Assembly (NCBI GenBank): GCA_021018995.1
Contig: CM037591.1
Location: 5,834,001-5,898,000, forward strand
Direction of reading: 5' to 3'
DNA from: Chloranthus sessilifolius
Lineage: Eukaryota; Streptophyta; Magnoliopsida; Chloranthales; Chloranthaceae
DNA length: 64,000 nucleotides
The notes beneath the pieces are model-generated. The model was given only the letters and a program-made list of their open reading frames with translations, had not been told where the DNA came from and made no database searches. Below, in pieces: positions 53,740 to 63,185 of this stretch; position 1 is the first letter of the stretch, and each line of letters opens with the position of its first letter. The translations under genes and the position numbers were made by a program.

Positions 53740-54370
53740 AAAATTATGATTTCAATCGATTGAAGGTGAAAATTCAATTGATGGAAATGAATGCAAGCAG
53801 TTGGTAAAGCTCTTGTAATCGTAGCGGTGCCGTTTTTGACTAAATCATTCGAAAAGACGCAAGCTATTTACATGGAAAACAACAAGGGTAAGAAGGAAAC
53901 ATTAAGTCGATCGATTGAATTTGAATATTCGATCGATTGACATTAACGTAGTAGTGTTTTATCTGGACGCTGAAAGGGCGTGCATGTCGCTTGACTCTTT
54001 GGGAACGAGAGTCTGATAATCGGCCCGTTATATCAATCGATTGACTTTAGGGATTCAATCGATCGACATAAATAATCTCGTCAGAATGATTGACAAATGA
54101 AAAGACGCGGGAGTTGCCACGTGTGTGATCGTCGATTGACGGCAAGTGCAGGTTTTAAATTATGTCAGTCAATTGAGTTTTGTTCCAACTCAATCGAATC
54201 GGCTGAAATTTACGCAAGTGTAACCCAAAACACATTAGCACAAGTCAATCGATTGAGTGAAATTTCAAAGTAATCGATTGATTCAGATTCCCAATTTCAA
54301 AGCTCTTGCGATGTACTGATGTTGCCTAGTCAATCGATTGATTGTTTACAATCAATCGATTGATCCTACC
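53740..54370. repeat. Palindrome array TCAATCGATTGA in the older Athila-type element
   Basis: Exact 12-mers at 53,752, 54,032, 54,245, 54,330 and 54,352, plus variants such as TCGATCGATTGA at 53,907 and 53,929 and TCAATCGATCGA at 54,054. Non-coding. Confidence 0.88.
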
Positions 54371-54468
54371 ACAAAACATTCAAAGACTTTACACACTAAA
54401 TACTAACCAACTGGGTTCCCTCCTAGGAAGCGCTGAGTTTAAATGTCGATAGCTCGACCATTAGAATT

Positions 54469-55429
54469 TCAATCGACGCGATCAGTGAGATTTGTTGATT
54501 CAATCAACATTTGGGTCATTGGCTTGAGATGTTGACCATTTACCTTGAAGACGTGGTTATCCTTAAGATCTTGGATCTCTATAGCACCATGTGCGGTGGT
54601 AGATATGACCTGAAAAGGTACTTCCCACCTTGATCTCAGTTTTCTTAGATGGAATTTAAGTTTTGAATTCAACAACCATACCTTTTGTCCTATTTGGAAT
54701 TCTTTCCGAGAGATTGCTTAATCATGCATTTTCTTGTATCGTTCCTTGTAAAGCCTCGAATTTTCATCCGCATCATAGCGTAACTCTTCCAATTCATTCA
54801 ACTGCATCCTGTGATTCGACCCAACCTCTTGCATATCGAAATTAAATTTCTTTGTCGCCCATAATGCCTTATATTCTAATTTGATTGAGAAGTGACAAAC
54901 TAACCTTCCCATACACAATTCTGAAGGGCGACATCCCTATTGGTGTCTTGAATGCAGTGCGATACGCCCATATAGCATCAAACAATCGCAATGACCAATC
55001 TTTTCTATCATGTCGCACAATCTTTTCCAAGATTCTCTTAATTTCCTGGTTTAATACCTTGACTTACCCACTGCTCTATCAGTAGTATGGTGTGGCAACT
55101 TTATGTGTTACGTCGTATTTCCTCATCAATGAATCAAAGTTACGGTTGCAAAAGTATGAGCCACCATCACTAATGATGGCTCTCGGTACTCCAAACCGGT
55201 TGAAAACATTCTCTTTCAAGAATCTAACGACAACTTTGTGAACGTTTGTTCTGATGGCATTGCTTTCACCCATTTTGATACATAATCCATTGCGACCAAG
55301 ATGTACAGGTAATCGAATGATGGAGGAAAAGGACCCATGAAGTCTATTCCCCACACATCAAATACTTCAACGATTAAAATCGATTGCACGACATCATATT
55401 TCGTCGTGAAATGTTTCCTAGTTGATGAC
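54469..55429 (-). pseudogene. Integrase C-terminal half, older Athila-type element
   Basis: Minus-strand pieces: [14 protein letters not shown] near 55,360; [20 protein letters not shown] and SDGGSYFCNRNFDSLMRKYD in 55,079-55,354; KALWATKKFNFDMQEVG in 54,718-54,918; GAIEIQDLKDNHVFKVNGQH in 54,469-54,675. This is the order of the younger copy at 61,997-63,185. Separate frames and missing sequence between them show it is dead. Confidence 0.88.
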
Positions 55430-57228
55430 TGATGAGTACTGAAAAATGAGGATATTTCGCCCCTAAATACCTATATTTAGCTATCCGATGAAGGCTATCT
55501 GATAATATTGATTAGATTTGAAGTGTTTCAGGTAAATAGAAGCCAAGTATAGAAAACAGTGCAAGAATTCTGAATATAATGCCAAAACACTGCAATTTCG
55601 GGTAATCAAGAACTTGGTGCGACTTGCAGCTAAATTTGGACCTTGAAGACGGCTGAATTACAAAATTGTCAAAACATGAAAGTTGTAGATCTTTTCGTCA
55701 GCTTTCCAACGGCGTAAGATTCGTCTCAATCCGAGTTCGGAACAGAAAGTTATAGCCGAAATACTGAAGCAGTGTCTGAACCACAAAAAGTGCTGATTTT
55801 CACGGATTTCTGGGGTCGATGCATCGACCCTACAGGTCGATTAATCGAGCCAGAGTTGCAGTCTGACACGATTCTGACACTAGAAACGTGATTTTTTGGA
55901 TTATTTAATGCCTCGATGCATCGAGGGTCATGAGTCGATTAATCGACCCTAAAAAGTCGAAGTGGGATACCTTTGCGCGACGTTTCTATTTAAGGACTCA
56001 AACACTTCGGGGAAAAGAGAGGAGTAGATTAGAGATTAGAATTAGAGTTTTTTTTTAGAGAGTTTTAGTTCTTAGTGTTCTTAGTTTTTAGCCATTATTT
56101 TTTATAGAAATAGGAAGTTTTATTATTTCTTTTTGAGAGTTTTGTTCTTTAATTTTTCAAGTACTCATTCCTTCAATTTTATTCAAAGTTTATTTCTGCA
56201 TTTATTTCGTTTTTGAAGTTCATCATACGTGTGGATCAAGGTAAATTATTTTGAAGCTTGAGGTAATTTTAATTAATGTTATTTTCCCGTCTTTATTTAT
56301 TTATGTCAATTCCTTACAATATGTGTGGCTAAATTTATAGGGATGGGGATCTAATGATTCCCATCCGAGGGATGTACTTTTAATAATATAAAATTAGGGA
56401 TTAAAATATGAGATTTTATTTTTATGGATGTTGTGCTATCATGAATGGATGAAATCCCCGCCACTAACCGGGATCGCGTGTGCCGAGTCATGCCCGGGAT
56501 CTCAGATCGGTGACGGTAATTTTACCCTATCATTGTTATGGTCTTTGTGTTTTCGTTGTGTGGATTTAATTATGATTATGTTCTGGGATCGAGTGTGCCG
56601 AGCCATGCCCTGGATCTTGGTTACTCAGAATGGTAATTTTATCTGAAATATCCCTAATCTGAATAAAGTGTGTCGAGCCATGCCCTTGATTTCAGATTTG
56701 TAAGTGGTATTCTTGTTGGAATTTTCACCCACTTTGGGGATGACTTTTATTTGAACCTGAGATCATGTGTGTCTAGCCGTACCCTTGATCCCAGATATAT
56801 ATATGAAAATCATCTAAGTCCTAATTGCAGGGATGCAACGTGGAACCTATTAGGGTGTTGACCATTGATCTTCCATAAAAGATGCTTATTCTTATGAAAT
56901 ATCTCATAATTTAATCCTTAGATTTATATTATAGGAAGAACGGACCAAAGATGGGAGGATTTAGTATCTTCATCTTTATCATCATCATCTTCACTTTTAT
57001 TTGCGAATTATCAATTGAATTTTATTTTGTAGTCATTAATTATCATCAACCGCTTAAATCATAAAATTTGTAGAATACTGTTAGATCTTAATAGATTTCT
57101 AGAATTACTTGTCTCTTTTAGGTATTTCAACATTAATCCTCGTGGGAACGATCTCGTACTCCGCACCCACTATATACAAACCGATTCGTGCACTTGCGAG
57201 TAAAACATTACATAAAAAAATCACATCA
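55430..57228 (+). repeat. Athila-type 5' LTR (~1.8 kb)
   Basis: Starts TGATGAGTACTGAAAAATGA and ends AAAATCACATCA. Two TCGATGCATCGA and two TCGATTAATCGA palindromes alternate at 55,816, 55,837, 55,913 and 55,935. A repeated phrase GTGTGCCGAGCCATGCCC-like occurs about four times at 56,478-56,790. The left border is set by homology of the outer sequence to integrase; the 3' LTR needed to confirm it is outside the window. Confidence 0.8.
56478..56800. repeat. Degenerate ~100-bp tandem repeat inside the LTR
   Basis: Units carry GATCGCGTGTGCCGAGTCAT, TCGAGTGTGCCGAGCCATGC, AAGTGTGTCGAGCCATGCC and ATGTGTGTCTAGCCGTACCC, each followed by CTTGATC/TGGATCT-type words. Confidence 0.75.
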
Positions 57229-57234
57229 AGTTTT

Positions 57235-57252
57235 TGGCGCCGTTGCCGGGGA
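57235..57252 (+). promoter_or_regulatory. Primer-binding site, Athila type
   Basis: TGGCGCCGTTGCCGGGGA six bases after the LTR end is the conserved Athila-type primer site. Confidence 0.92.
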
Positions 57253-57440
57253 CTAAATTTAGAAAATCTGAATTTTTGGTAGACAGTAAATTTTAGGAAT
57301 TTTCGAGGATTAAAATAGTATTTCTGCTTAATTAAAAAAAAAAAAAAAAAAAAAAAAAATTCCGGAAATTTCAAATTTAAAAATTTTAATTTAAAAAAAA
57401 TAAAAATAAAAAATAAATAAATAAATAAATTTTCTGGAGG

Positions 57441-57511
57441 TCGATGCATCGACCCAAACTGTCGATGCATCGAGTTGTCCTCGATTGATCGAGTTATACT
57501 CGATTAATCGA
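57441..57511. repeat. Palindrome cluster in the 5' leader
   Basis: TCGATGCATCGA at 57,441 and 57,462, TCGATTGATCGA at 57,481, TCGATTAATCGA at 57,500, between the primer site and gag. Confidence 0.9.
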
Positions 57512-57545
<34 letters not shown>

Positions 57546-57603
57546 ATTTAAAATTTTATTTTTCTTTTGAGGTTTTTCTAGAAACTCCGCCTGCATCCTT
57601 TGT

Positions 57604-58840
57604 ATGCACACTAGGTCTTCTAAAGAGAGAAGTTTAGAACCGTTAAATTTCGAGATCGAACGTGTTCACGGTCAAATCGTAAGGACGCTAGATCAAGGCG
57701 TAAATTTTAAGTGAATCATCCATCAAGTCAATATGACCGACAACATGAATGGGCAACTCAACAAGAGGAAGAACCAACATTGAGAGAATTGTTTTCTCCA
57801 ATAACTACAAACACCCCATCATGCATTGTGTACCACCCACACAGTGGCGGTTTGAAATTACATATGTCATCCAAATCCTTCCAATCTTTCACGGCATGGA
57901 TCGAGAAGGTCCATACCAGCATGTTAAAGGCTTCGTTGAAGTCTGCTCATCTGTTACCAAAATTTCTTGAAGAAATTTTATTTCGCTTATTTCCTTTTCT
58001 ATAAAGGATAAAGCGAAAGCATGGTTAAATTCTCTACCATCGGGATCCATAACCACAGGATCGATGGTCAAAAAGTTTCTATCAATGTTCTTCCCTATGG
58101 CGAAGACGAATGCCCTTAGACGTGAAATCACGGATTTCACGCAAGAGGAAGATGAGAGATTATATGAAGCTTGGGATAGATTCATGGATCTCTTACTCAA
58201 ATGTCTGCACCATGGATACTCAAAGTGGAGACTAGTCCAGTGTTTCTACAATGGATTAAATCAACCAAATAGACATCTGGTGGAGTCAATGAATGGCGGA
58301 GGATTCCTGAGCCTTAAAGAAACCGAATCTTATGCTTTCTTAGAAAAGCTAGCTGAGGATTCTCAAAGACCGATTTCACAAAGACTGAACAAGTAACAAA
58401 AACCCGGATCAAGCCGAGTTCAACCAAGAAAGGAGGATCAGACGTAGTAAAGGATTCCCCAGATCGATTGTTAAAATTGATTTCCTCACTCAACAAGTGG
58501 AGGAATTGAAAGTAAAGAAGAATGTGCATATGGTCAATACACAACACGACCGTGTTCAATTTGTGCAAGTCCAATGCATATGGCAGATGAATGTCCTTCA
58601 ATGCAGAACTATCATGAAGACACATCTGAACAATTAAATGTGGTGAATAATTATGGGCGGAATCAAGGAAACGTTTTCAATGAGAATAACCCAAATAGCT
58701 GGAGAAACCACCCAAATTTCTCATGGAAACAAGATAATCAAAGAATGCAGCCGAGCGGGATGAACTTTTATCCCCAACAAAATTTCAATCAAGGACGCGC
58801 AGAACTACGGTCAAGGGCAATTTCAGCGACAAGGGTTTAA
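57604..58840 (+). pseudogene. Athila-type gag
   Basis: The start MHTRSSKERSLEPLNFEIE (ATG 57,604) has the style of Athila Gag. Capsid-like pieces then alternate between frames: LRELFSPITTNTPSCIVY, FHGMDREGPYQHVKGF, FFPMAKTNALRREITDFTQ, LVESMNGGGFLSLKETESYA. A zinc knuckle CSICASPMHMADEC is intact at 58,553-58,594. Several frame changes (57,700-58,060, near 58,800) and stops (for example 58,394-58,396) prevent a full-length Gag. Confidence 0.87.
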
Positions 58841-58888
58841 TAACCCAAATCAATTTCAATACAATCAAAATCAGTTGGCGCACGGCAA

Positions 58889-61888
58889 ATGAACCAGAAT
58901 TTTCAGTTTACACAGCCAATGGGAGGTTATCAAAACCAACCACAACAAAATATTGTGCCGACATTTCCACCACCTGGATTTAACAACCCACAGGGAAATC
59001 CTGCCCAACGTCCTCATACACAAACTCCTTCTACTGAGGACCTGATGAAACTCATCCATTCTCACACGTCCTCAATCTCTAAAATAGAGACCCAAATTGG
59101 GCAATTGGCATCCTTTCTCTGTGAAAGAGAAAAAGGTTCGTTTCCAAGCCAACCTGTTCCTAACCCAAGGGGCCAAATGGTTGTTGAACAAACATCAACT
59201 TCAACACAAGAGGATAATCAACAACAAATTCGGGCAATCACAACGTTGAGATCTGGAAAGCAGGTCGATAACAAAGTAGTGTTGCCAGAGGAGGAGGAAG
59301 AGTCTGATGGAGAGAAGAAATCTGAAGAGAGAGAAGAAATTGATGACAAAGTACAAGCAAAAGAAATATCGGATGACAAGAATGAACAGAAGAAAAGTCT
59401 TGTTCCGAAAGCACCGTACCCACAAAGATTGATGGCACCACTGAGAAATCGCGATGTGGAAGGAATAAATGAGATTTTCAAGCAGTTAAAAATTAATATT
59501 CCTTTCCTGGATGCCATCCGTCAAGTACCTGCTTATGCTAAATTTTTGAAGGAATTGGTCACAATCAAAAGAAAGACCAATATTCCGAAAAAGGCTTTCT
59601 TAGCCGAGCTGGTTAGTTCAGTGTTGCAAGCAAAGCTCCCAATCAAATACAAGGACCCAGGTTGTCCTACAATCTCGATCGTCATCGGCGATAACCGTAT
59701 TGATCAAGCCCTTTTGGATTTAGGAGCAAGTGTCAACTTGTTGCCTTATTCTGTGTATAAGGAGCTCGAATTGGGAGAACTTAAGACCACTGCAATGACC
59801 CTTCAGTTAGCTGATCGGTCCGTAAAGATCCCTCGAGGAATTGTAGAAGATGTCCTCATCAAGGTGGATTCTTTCTATTTTCCTGTTGATTTTGTTGTTC
59901 TAGACACTGAACCGGCATCAAATTTAAAGAATAATATTCCAGTGATTCTAGGAAGACCATTCCTAGCAACCTCCAATGCGTTGATCAATTGTCGAAATGG
60001 GATCATGAATCTGTCATTCGGGAATATGACAGTAGAACTCAACATTTTTAATATTGCCAAGCAGCCCATGGAGGATGATGAACATGCACAAGCTTGCATA
60101 CTCGATGAAATTATAGAGGAAATATTTAATGCATCTGAATCTGAAGATCCTCTAGCAGCTTGTCTTCATGATTTTGGAGAAAATTTTGATGTGGATCAAC
60201 TAATCCAAGAAGTAAATCACATGTTGGATTCCACACCACGTCTGGGTGAAGAACAGGAAATAGAGTGTGGAACTCAAATTGAATTAATCGAGGAAAAACC
60301 GAAAGAGGAGGAGAAAGTGTCTTTAGAACTTAAACCTCTTAGGAAAATCTCAAGTATGCCTACCGGGGAGAATGAAACTCAATCTGTTATCATATCATCA
60401 ACACTGGATGCGAATCAGCAACGCCAACTCATGAATGTACTCAAAGAGCACAAAAGTGCCCTCGGTTGGTCGATAAAAGATATCAAAGGCATTAGTCCAA
60501 CGGTGTGTATGCAGCGAATCCATTTGGAAGACAATGCTAAGCCTTCTAGGGAACCGCAGAGGAGACTGAACCCTATAATGCAAGATGTGGTCCGAAATGA
60601 GGTAATCAAACTTTTAGATCTTTGGAATCATATACCCCATCTCGGACAAGAATGGGTCAGCCCCACACAAGTGGTCCCTAAGAAATCGGGAATCACAGTG
60701 GTAAAGAATGAAGAAAACATACTGGTCCCTACAAAAATTCAAATAGGGTGGAGAGTGTGCATTGATTATCGGAAGTTAAATTTGATGACGAGGAAAGATC
60801 ACTTTCCACTTCCGTTTATCGATCAGATGTTAGAAAGATTGGCCGGGCATGAGTACTATTGCTTTCTCGATGGCTATTCCGGGTATAACCAAATAGTCAT
60901 TGCACCGGAGGATCAGGAGAAGACCACTTTCACATGTCCTTTTGGTACTTTTTCCTACCGACGAATGCCGTTTGGGCTTTGTAATGCACCAGCTACATTC
61001 CAAAGATGTATGCTGAGTATTTTTTCGGATATGGTCGAGCGATTCTTGGAAGTCTTCATGGACGACTTCTCGATACATGGAAACAGTTTTGCTGACTGTT
61101 TGAATCATTTGTCGTTAGTGCTTGCACGATGCCAGGAGAAGAACCTTGTTCTTAACTGGGAGAAATGTCACTTCATGGTTAGAGATGGCATTGTTTTGGG
61201 ACACATCATATCGTCCCAGGGTATCAAGGTCGATAAGGCTAAAGTTGATTTAATTGCCGACCTACCACCACCGAGGACAGTGAAGGAAATCAGATCTTTT
61301 CTGGGCCACGCCGGTTTTTACAGGCGTTTTATTAAAGATTTCAGTAAGATAGCACGGCCGCTCTGCAGCTTACTTTCCAAAGATGTTCCATTCATCTTCA
61401 ATGATAAATGTTTGCGGGCCTTTGAAGCTATTAAGGCCGAATTGATAAAGGCTCCGATAATTCAATCTCCGAACTGGGCCTTCCCGTTCGAAATTATGTG
61501 CGACGCCTCCGATTATGCAATTGGAGCTGTTTTGGGGCAACGAATAGAAAAATTACCGCATGTGATCTACTATGCGTCGCACTCTCAACGATGCCAGTTG
61601 AACTACTCGACCACCGAAAAGGAACTGTATGTAGTTTTCGCGTTGGATAAATTTCGATCCTATTTATTAGGATCTAAAGTTGTGGTATTCACAGATCACG
61701 CTGCTCTGCGATATCTGTTCGCTAAGAAAGAGGCTAAGGCACGTTTAATAAGGTGGATCTTGTTGTTACAAGAGTTTGATTTGGAGATCAAGGACAAGAA
61801 GGGTTCAGAAAATGTGGTGGCCGATCATTTGTCACGAATTATTATTGAGAAACTGCAGCTGTTCCAATCTTGGAGCACTTCCGGATGA
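58889..61888 (+). CDS. Athila-type pol: protease, reverse transcriptase, RNase H (open, 999 codons)
   Basis: A single uninterrupted frame. The N-terminal ~190 residues are Gln/Pro-rich, then acidic. The protease region has LLDLGASVNLLP near residue 275, the DLG form usual in Athila. RT covers about residues 560-790, with WRVCIDYRKLN, MPFGLCNAPATFQRCM and the catalytic FMDD near 723. RNase H covers about 860-985, with CDASDYAIGAVLG near 871, the STTEKEL glutamate and the TDHAALRYL aspartate. The frame ends before integrase. In intact relatives this is one gag-pol polyprotein; here gag and integrase are off-frame, so replication in cis is not expected. I keep CDS because the frame itself is unbroken. 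Confidence 0.9.
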   Translation: MNQNFQFTQPMGGYQNQPQQNIVPTFPPPGFNNPQGNPAQRPHTQTPSTEDLMKLIHSHTSSISKIETQIGQLASFLCEREKGSFPSQPVPNPRGQMVVEQTSTSTQEDNQQQIRAITTLRSGKQVDNKVVLPEEEEESDGEKKSEEREEIDDKVQAKEISDDKNEQKKSLVPKAPYPQRLMAPLRNRDVEGINEIFKQLKINIPFLDAIRQVPAYAKFLKELVTIKRKTNIPKKAFLAELVSSVLQAKLPIKYKDPGCPTISIVIGDNRIDQALLDLGASVNLLPYSVYKELELGELKTTAMTLQLADRSVKIPRGIVEDVLIKVDSFYFPVDFVVLDTEPASNLKNNIPVILGRPFLATSNALINCRNGIMNLSFGNMTVELNIFNIAKQPMEDDEHAQACILDEIIEEIFNASESEDPLAACLHDFGENFDVDQLIQEVNHMLDSTPRLGEEQEIECGTQIELIEEKPKEEEKVSLELKPLRKISSMPTGENETQSVIISSTLDANQQRQLMNVLKEHKSALGWSIKDIKGISPTVCMQRIHLEDNAKPSREPQRRLNPIMQDVVRNEVIKLLDLWNHIPHLGQEWVSPTQVVPKKSGITVVKNEENILVPTKIQIGWRVCIDYRKLNLMTRKDHFPLPFIDQMLERLAGHEYYCFLDGYSGYNQIVIAPEDQEKTTFTCPFGTFSYRRMPFGLCNAPATFQRCMLSIFSDMVERFLEVFMDDFSIHGNSFADCLNHLSLVLARCQEKNLVLNWEKCHFMVRDGIVLGHIISSQGIKVDKAKVDLIADLPPPRTVKEIRSFLGHAGFYRRFIKDFSKIARPLCSLLSKDVPFIFNDKCLRAFEAIKAELIKAPIIQSPNWAFPFEIMCDASDYAIGAVLGQRIEKLPHVIYYASHSQRCQLNYSTTEKELYVVFALDKFRSYLLGSKVVVFTDHAALRYLFAKKEAKARLIRWILLLQEFDLEIKDKKGSENVVADHLSRIIIEKLQLFQSWSTSG

Positions 61889-61996
61889 GCAGTTGTTCAG
61901 ATTGATTGCCCACCTTGGTATGCGGATCTTGTCAATTTCCTAGTCAGAAATTACCTCACCATTGGTCGAGGAATGAGAAATCTATTTTCTTAGCTC

Positions 61997-63185
61997 GTGA
62001 AACACTATTTTTCGAGGATCCGTATTTATTCAAATATCGTCGATCAAATCATACGACGATGCATTCCTGAATCTGAGCAACCACGAATCATCTCGTTCTG
62101 TCATGAGTTAGCCTGTGGAGGTCATTTTAGTTCCAAAAAGACTACAGCTAAGATCTTTCAAAGTGGTTTTTACTGGCCGACAATATTTAAGGATTGCCAT
62201 CAACATTGCAAGTCCTGTCACAATCATCAAATCTCAAAGCGCAACATGATGCCCCTCAACCCAATTTTAGAAGTTGAATTATTTGATGTTTGGGGGATCG
62301 ATTTTATGGGTCCTTTTCCGAATTCATTTGGTAATACGTTTATTCTTGTCGGTGTTGACTATGTTTCAAAATGGGTAGAGGCCGTGGCATGTAAATCTAA
62401 TGATCACAGAGTAGTGATCAGATTTCTCAAGGATCAAGTGTTATCACGTTTTGGCATTCCAAAAGCGATAATCAGTGATGGTGGAAAGCACTTTTGCAAC
62501 AAAGTGTTCACCCAATTAATGAAGAAATATGGTGTCACACACAAAGTTGCTACACCTTACCATCCTCGCAAGTGGCTGTTGAAGTCTCTAATCGAGAACT
62601 TGCTTAATTTTAGAAAAGACAATCAATCCGAACCGTAAAGACTGGTCGTTAAAATTGAATGACGCTCTATGGGCGTATAGAACTGCATTTAAAACTCCGA
62701 TTGGCATGTCGCCGTATCGGTTGGTCTTTGGTAAAGGATGTCACCTCCCGGTTGAAATAGAACATCGAGCATTTTGGGCCGTTAAGTCATTGAATTTCGA
62801 TTTCCTGGAATCTGGTACCCAAAGGGGTCTCCAAATAAATGAATTAGAGGAAATCCGTGCTGATGCATATGACTGTGCTAAATCGTATAAGGACCGGATG
62901 AAACGGGTTCATGATCAAAATATTCTGCGAAAATCGTTCGTTGTTGGTCAACTAGTTTTACTCTACAATTCCCGACTTCATCTATTTCCGGGGAAACTAA
63001 AAACCCGTTGGAGTGGTCCTTTTAAAATCTCTCGAATACTCCCCAATGGGGCAGTAGATATTATCAACCCGAAACACGGGAATGTTTTTCGGGTTAACGG
63101 TCAGCGATTGAAACCGTTCCTTGAGAATGCGATTGCATTCTCTAACACTATTTCTTTGAGTGAGCCACTGGCTCACCCTGACTGA
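61997..63185 (+). pseudogene. Athila-type integrase, frameshifted
   Basis: 61,997-62,638 holds the zinc-binding region (CHELACGGHFSSKKT, with the last cysteine replaced in CKSCHNHQ) and core residues Asp in [10 protein letters not shown] and Asp in IISDGGKHF. The third acidic residue lies in another frame because of an indel after ATPYHPRK (62,566). The C-terminal part resumes at 62,655-63,185 ([50 protein letters not shown]). About 100 bp between pol and integrase (61,889-61,996) is also out of frame. Confidence 0.9.

Larger units (their letters stand above)
52860..55429 (-). mobile_element. Older Athila-type gypsy element, 3' portion, interrupted
   Basis: Minus-strand remains in order: integrase core and C-terminus (55,429-54,469), a non-coding zone with TCAATCGATTGA palindromes (54,370-53,740), and a broken 3' open region (about 53,563-53,011). 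It is truncated at 55,429/55,430, where a second Athila-type LTR starts in the opposite orientation, so the rest should lie beyond the right edge of the window. No 3' LTR was identified on the left side. Confidence 0.85.

Noticed and set aside
59201-59517. Minus-strand open frames within Athila pol
   Set aside because: Antisense shadows of the glutamate-rich linker.
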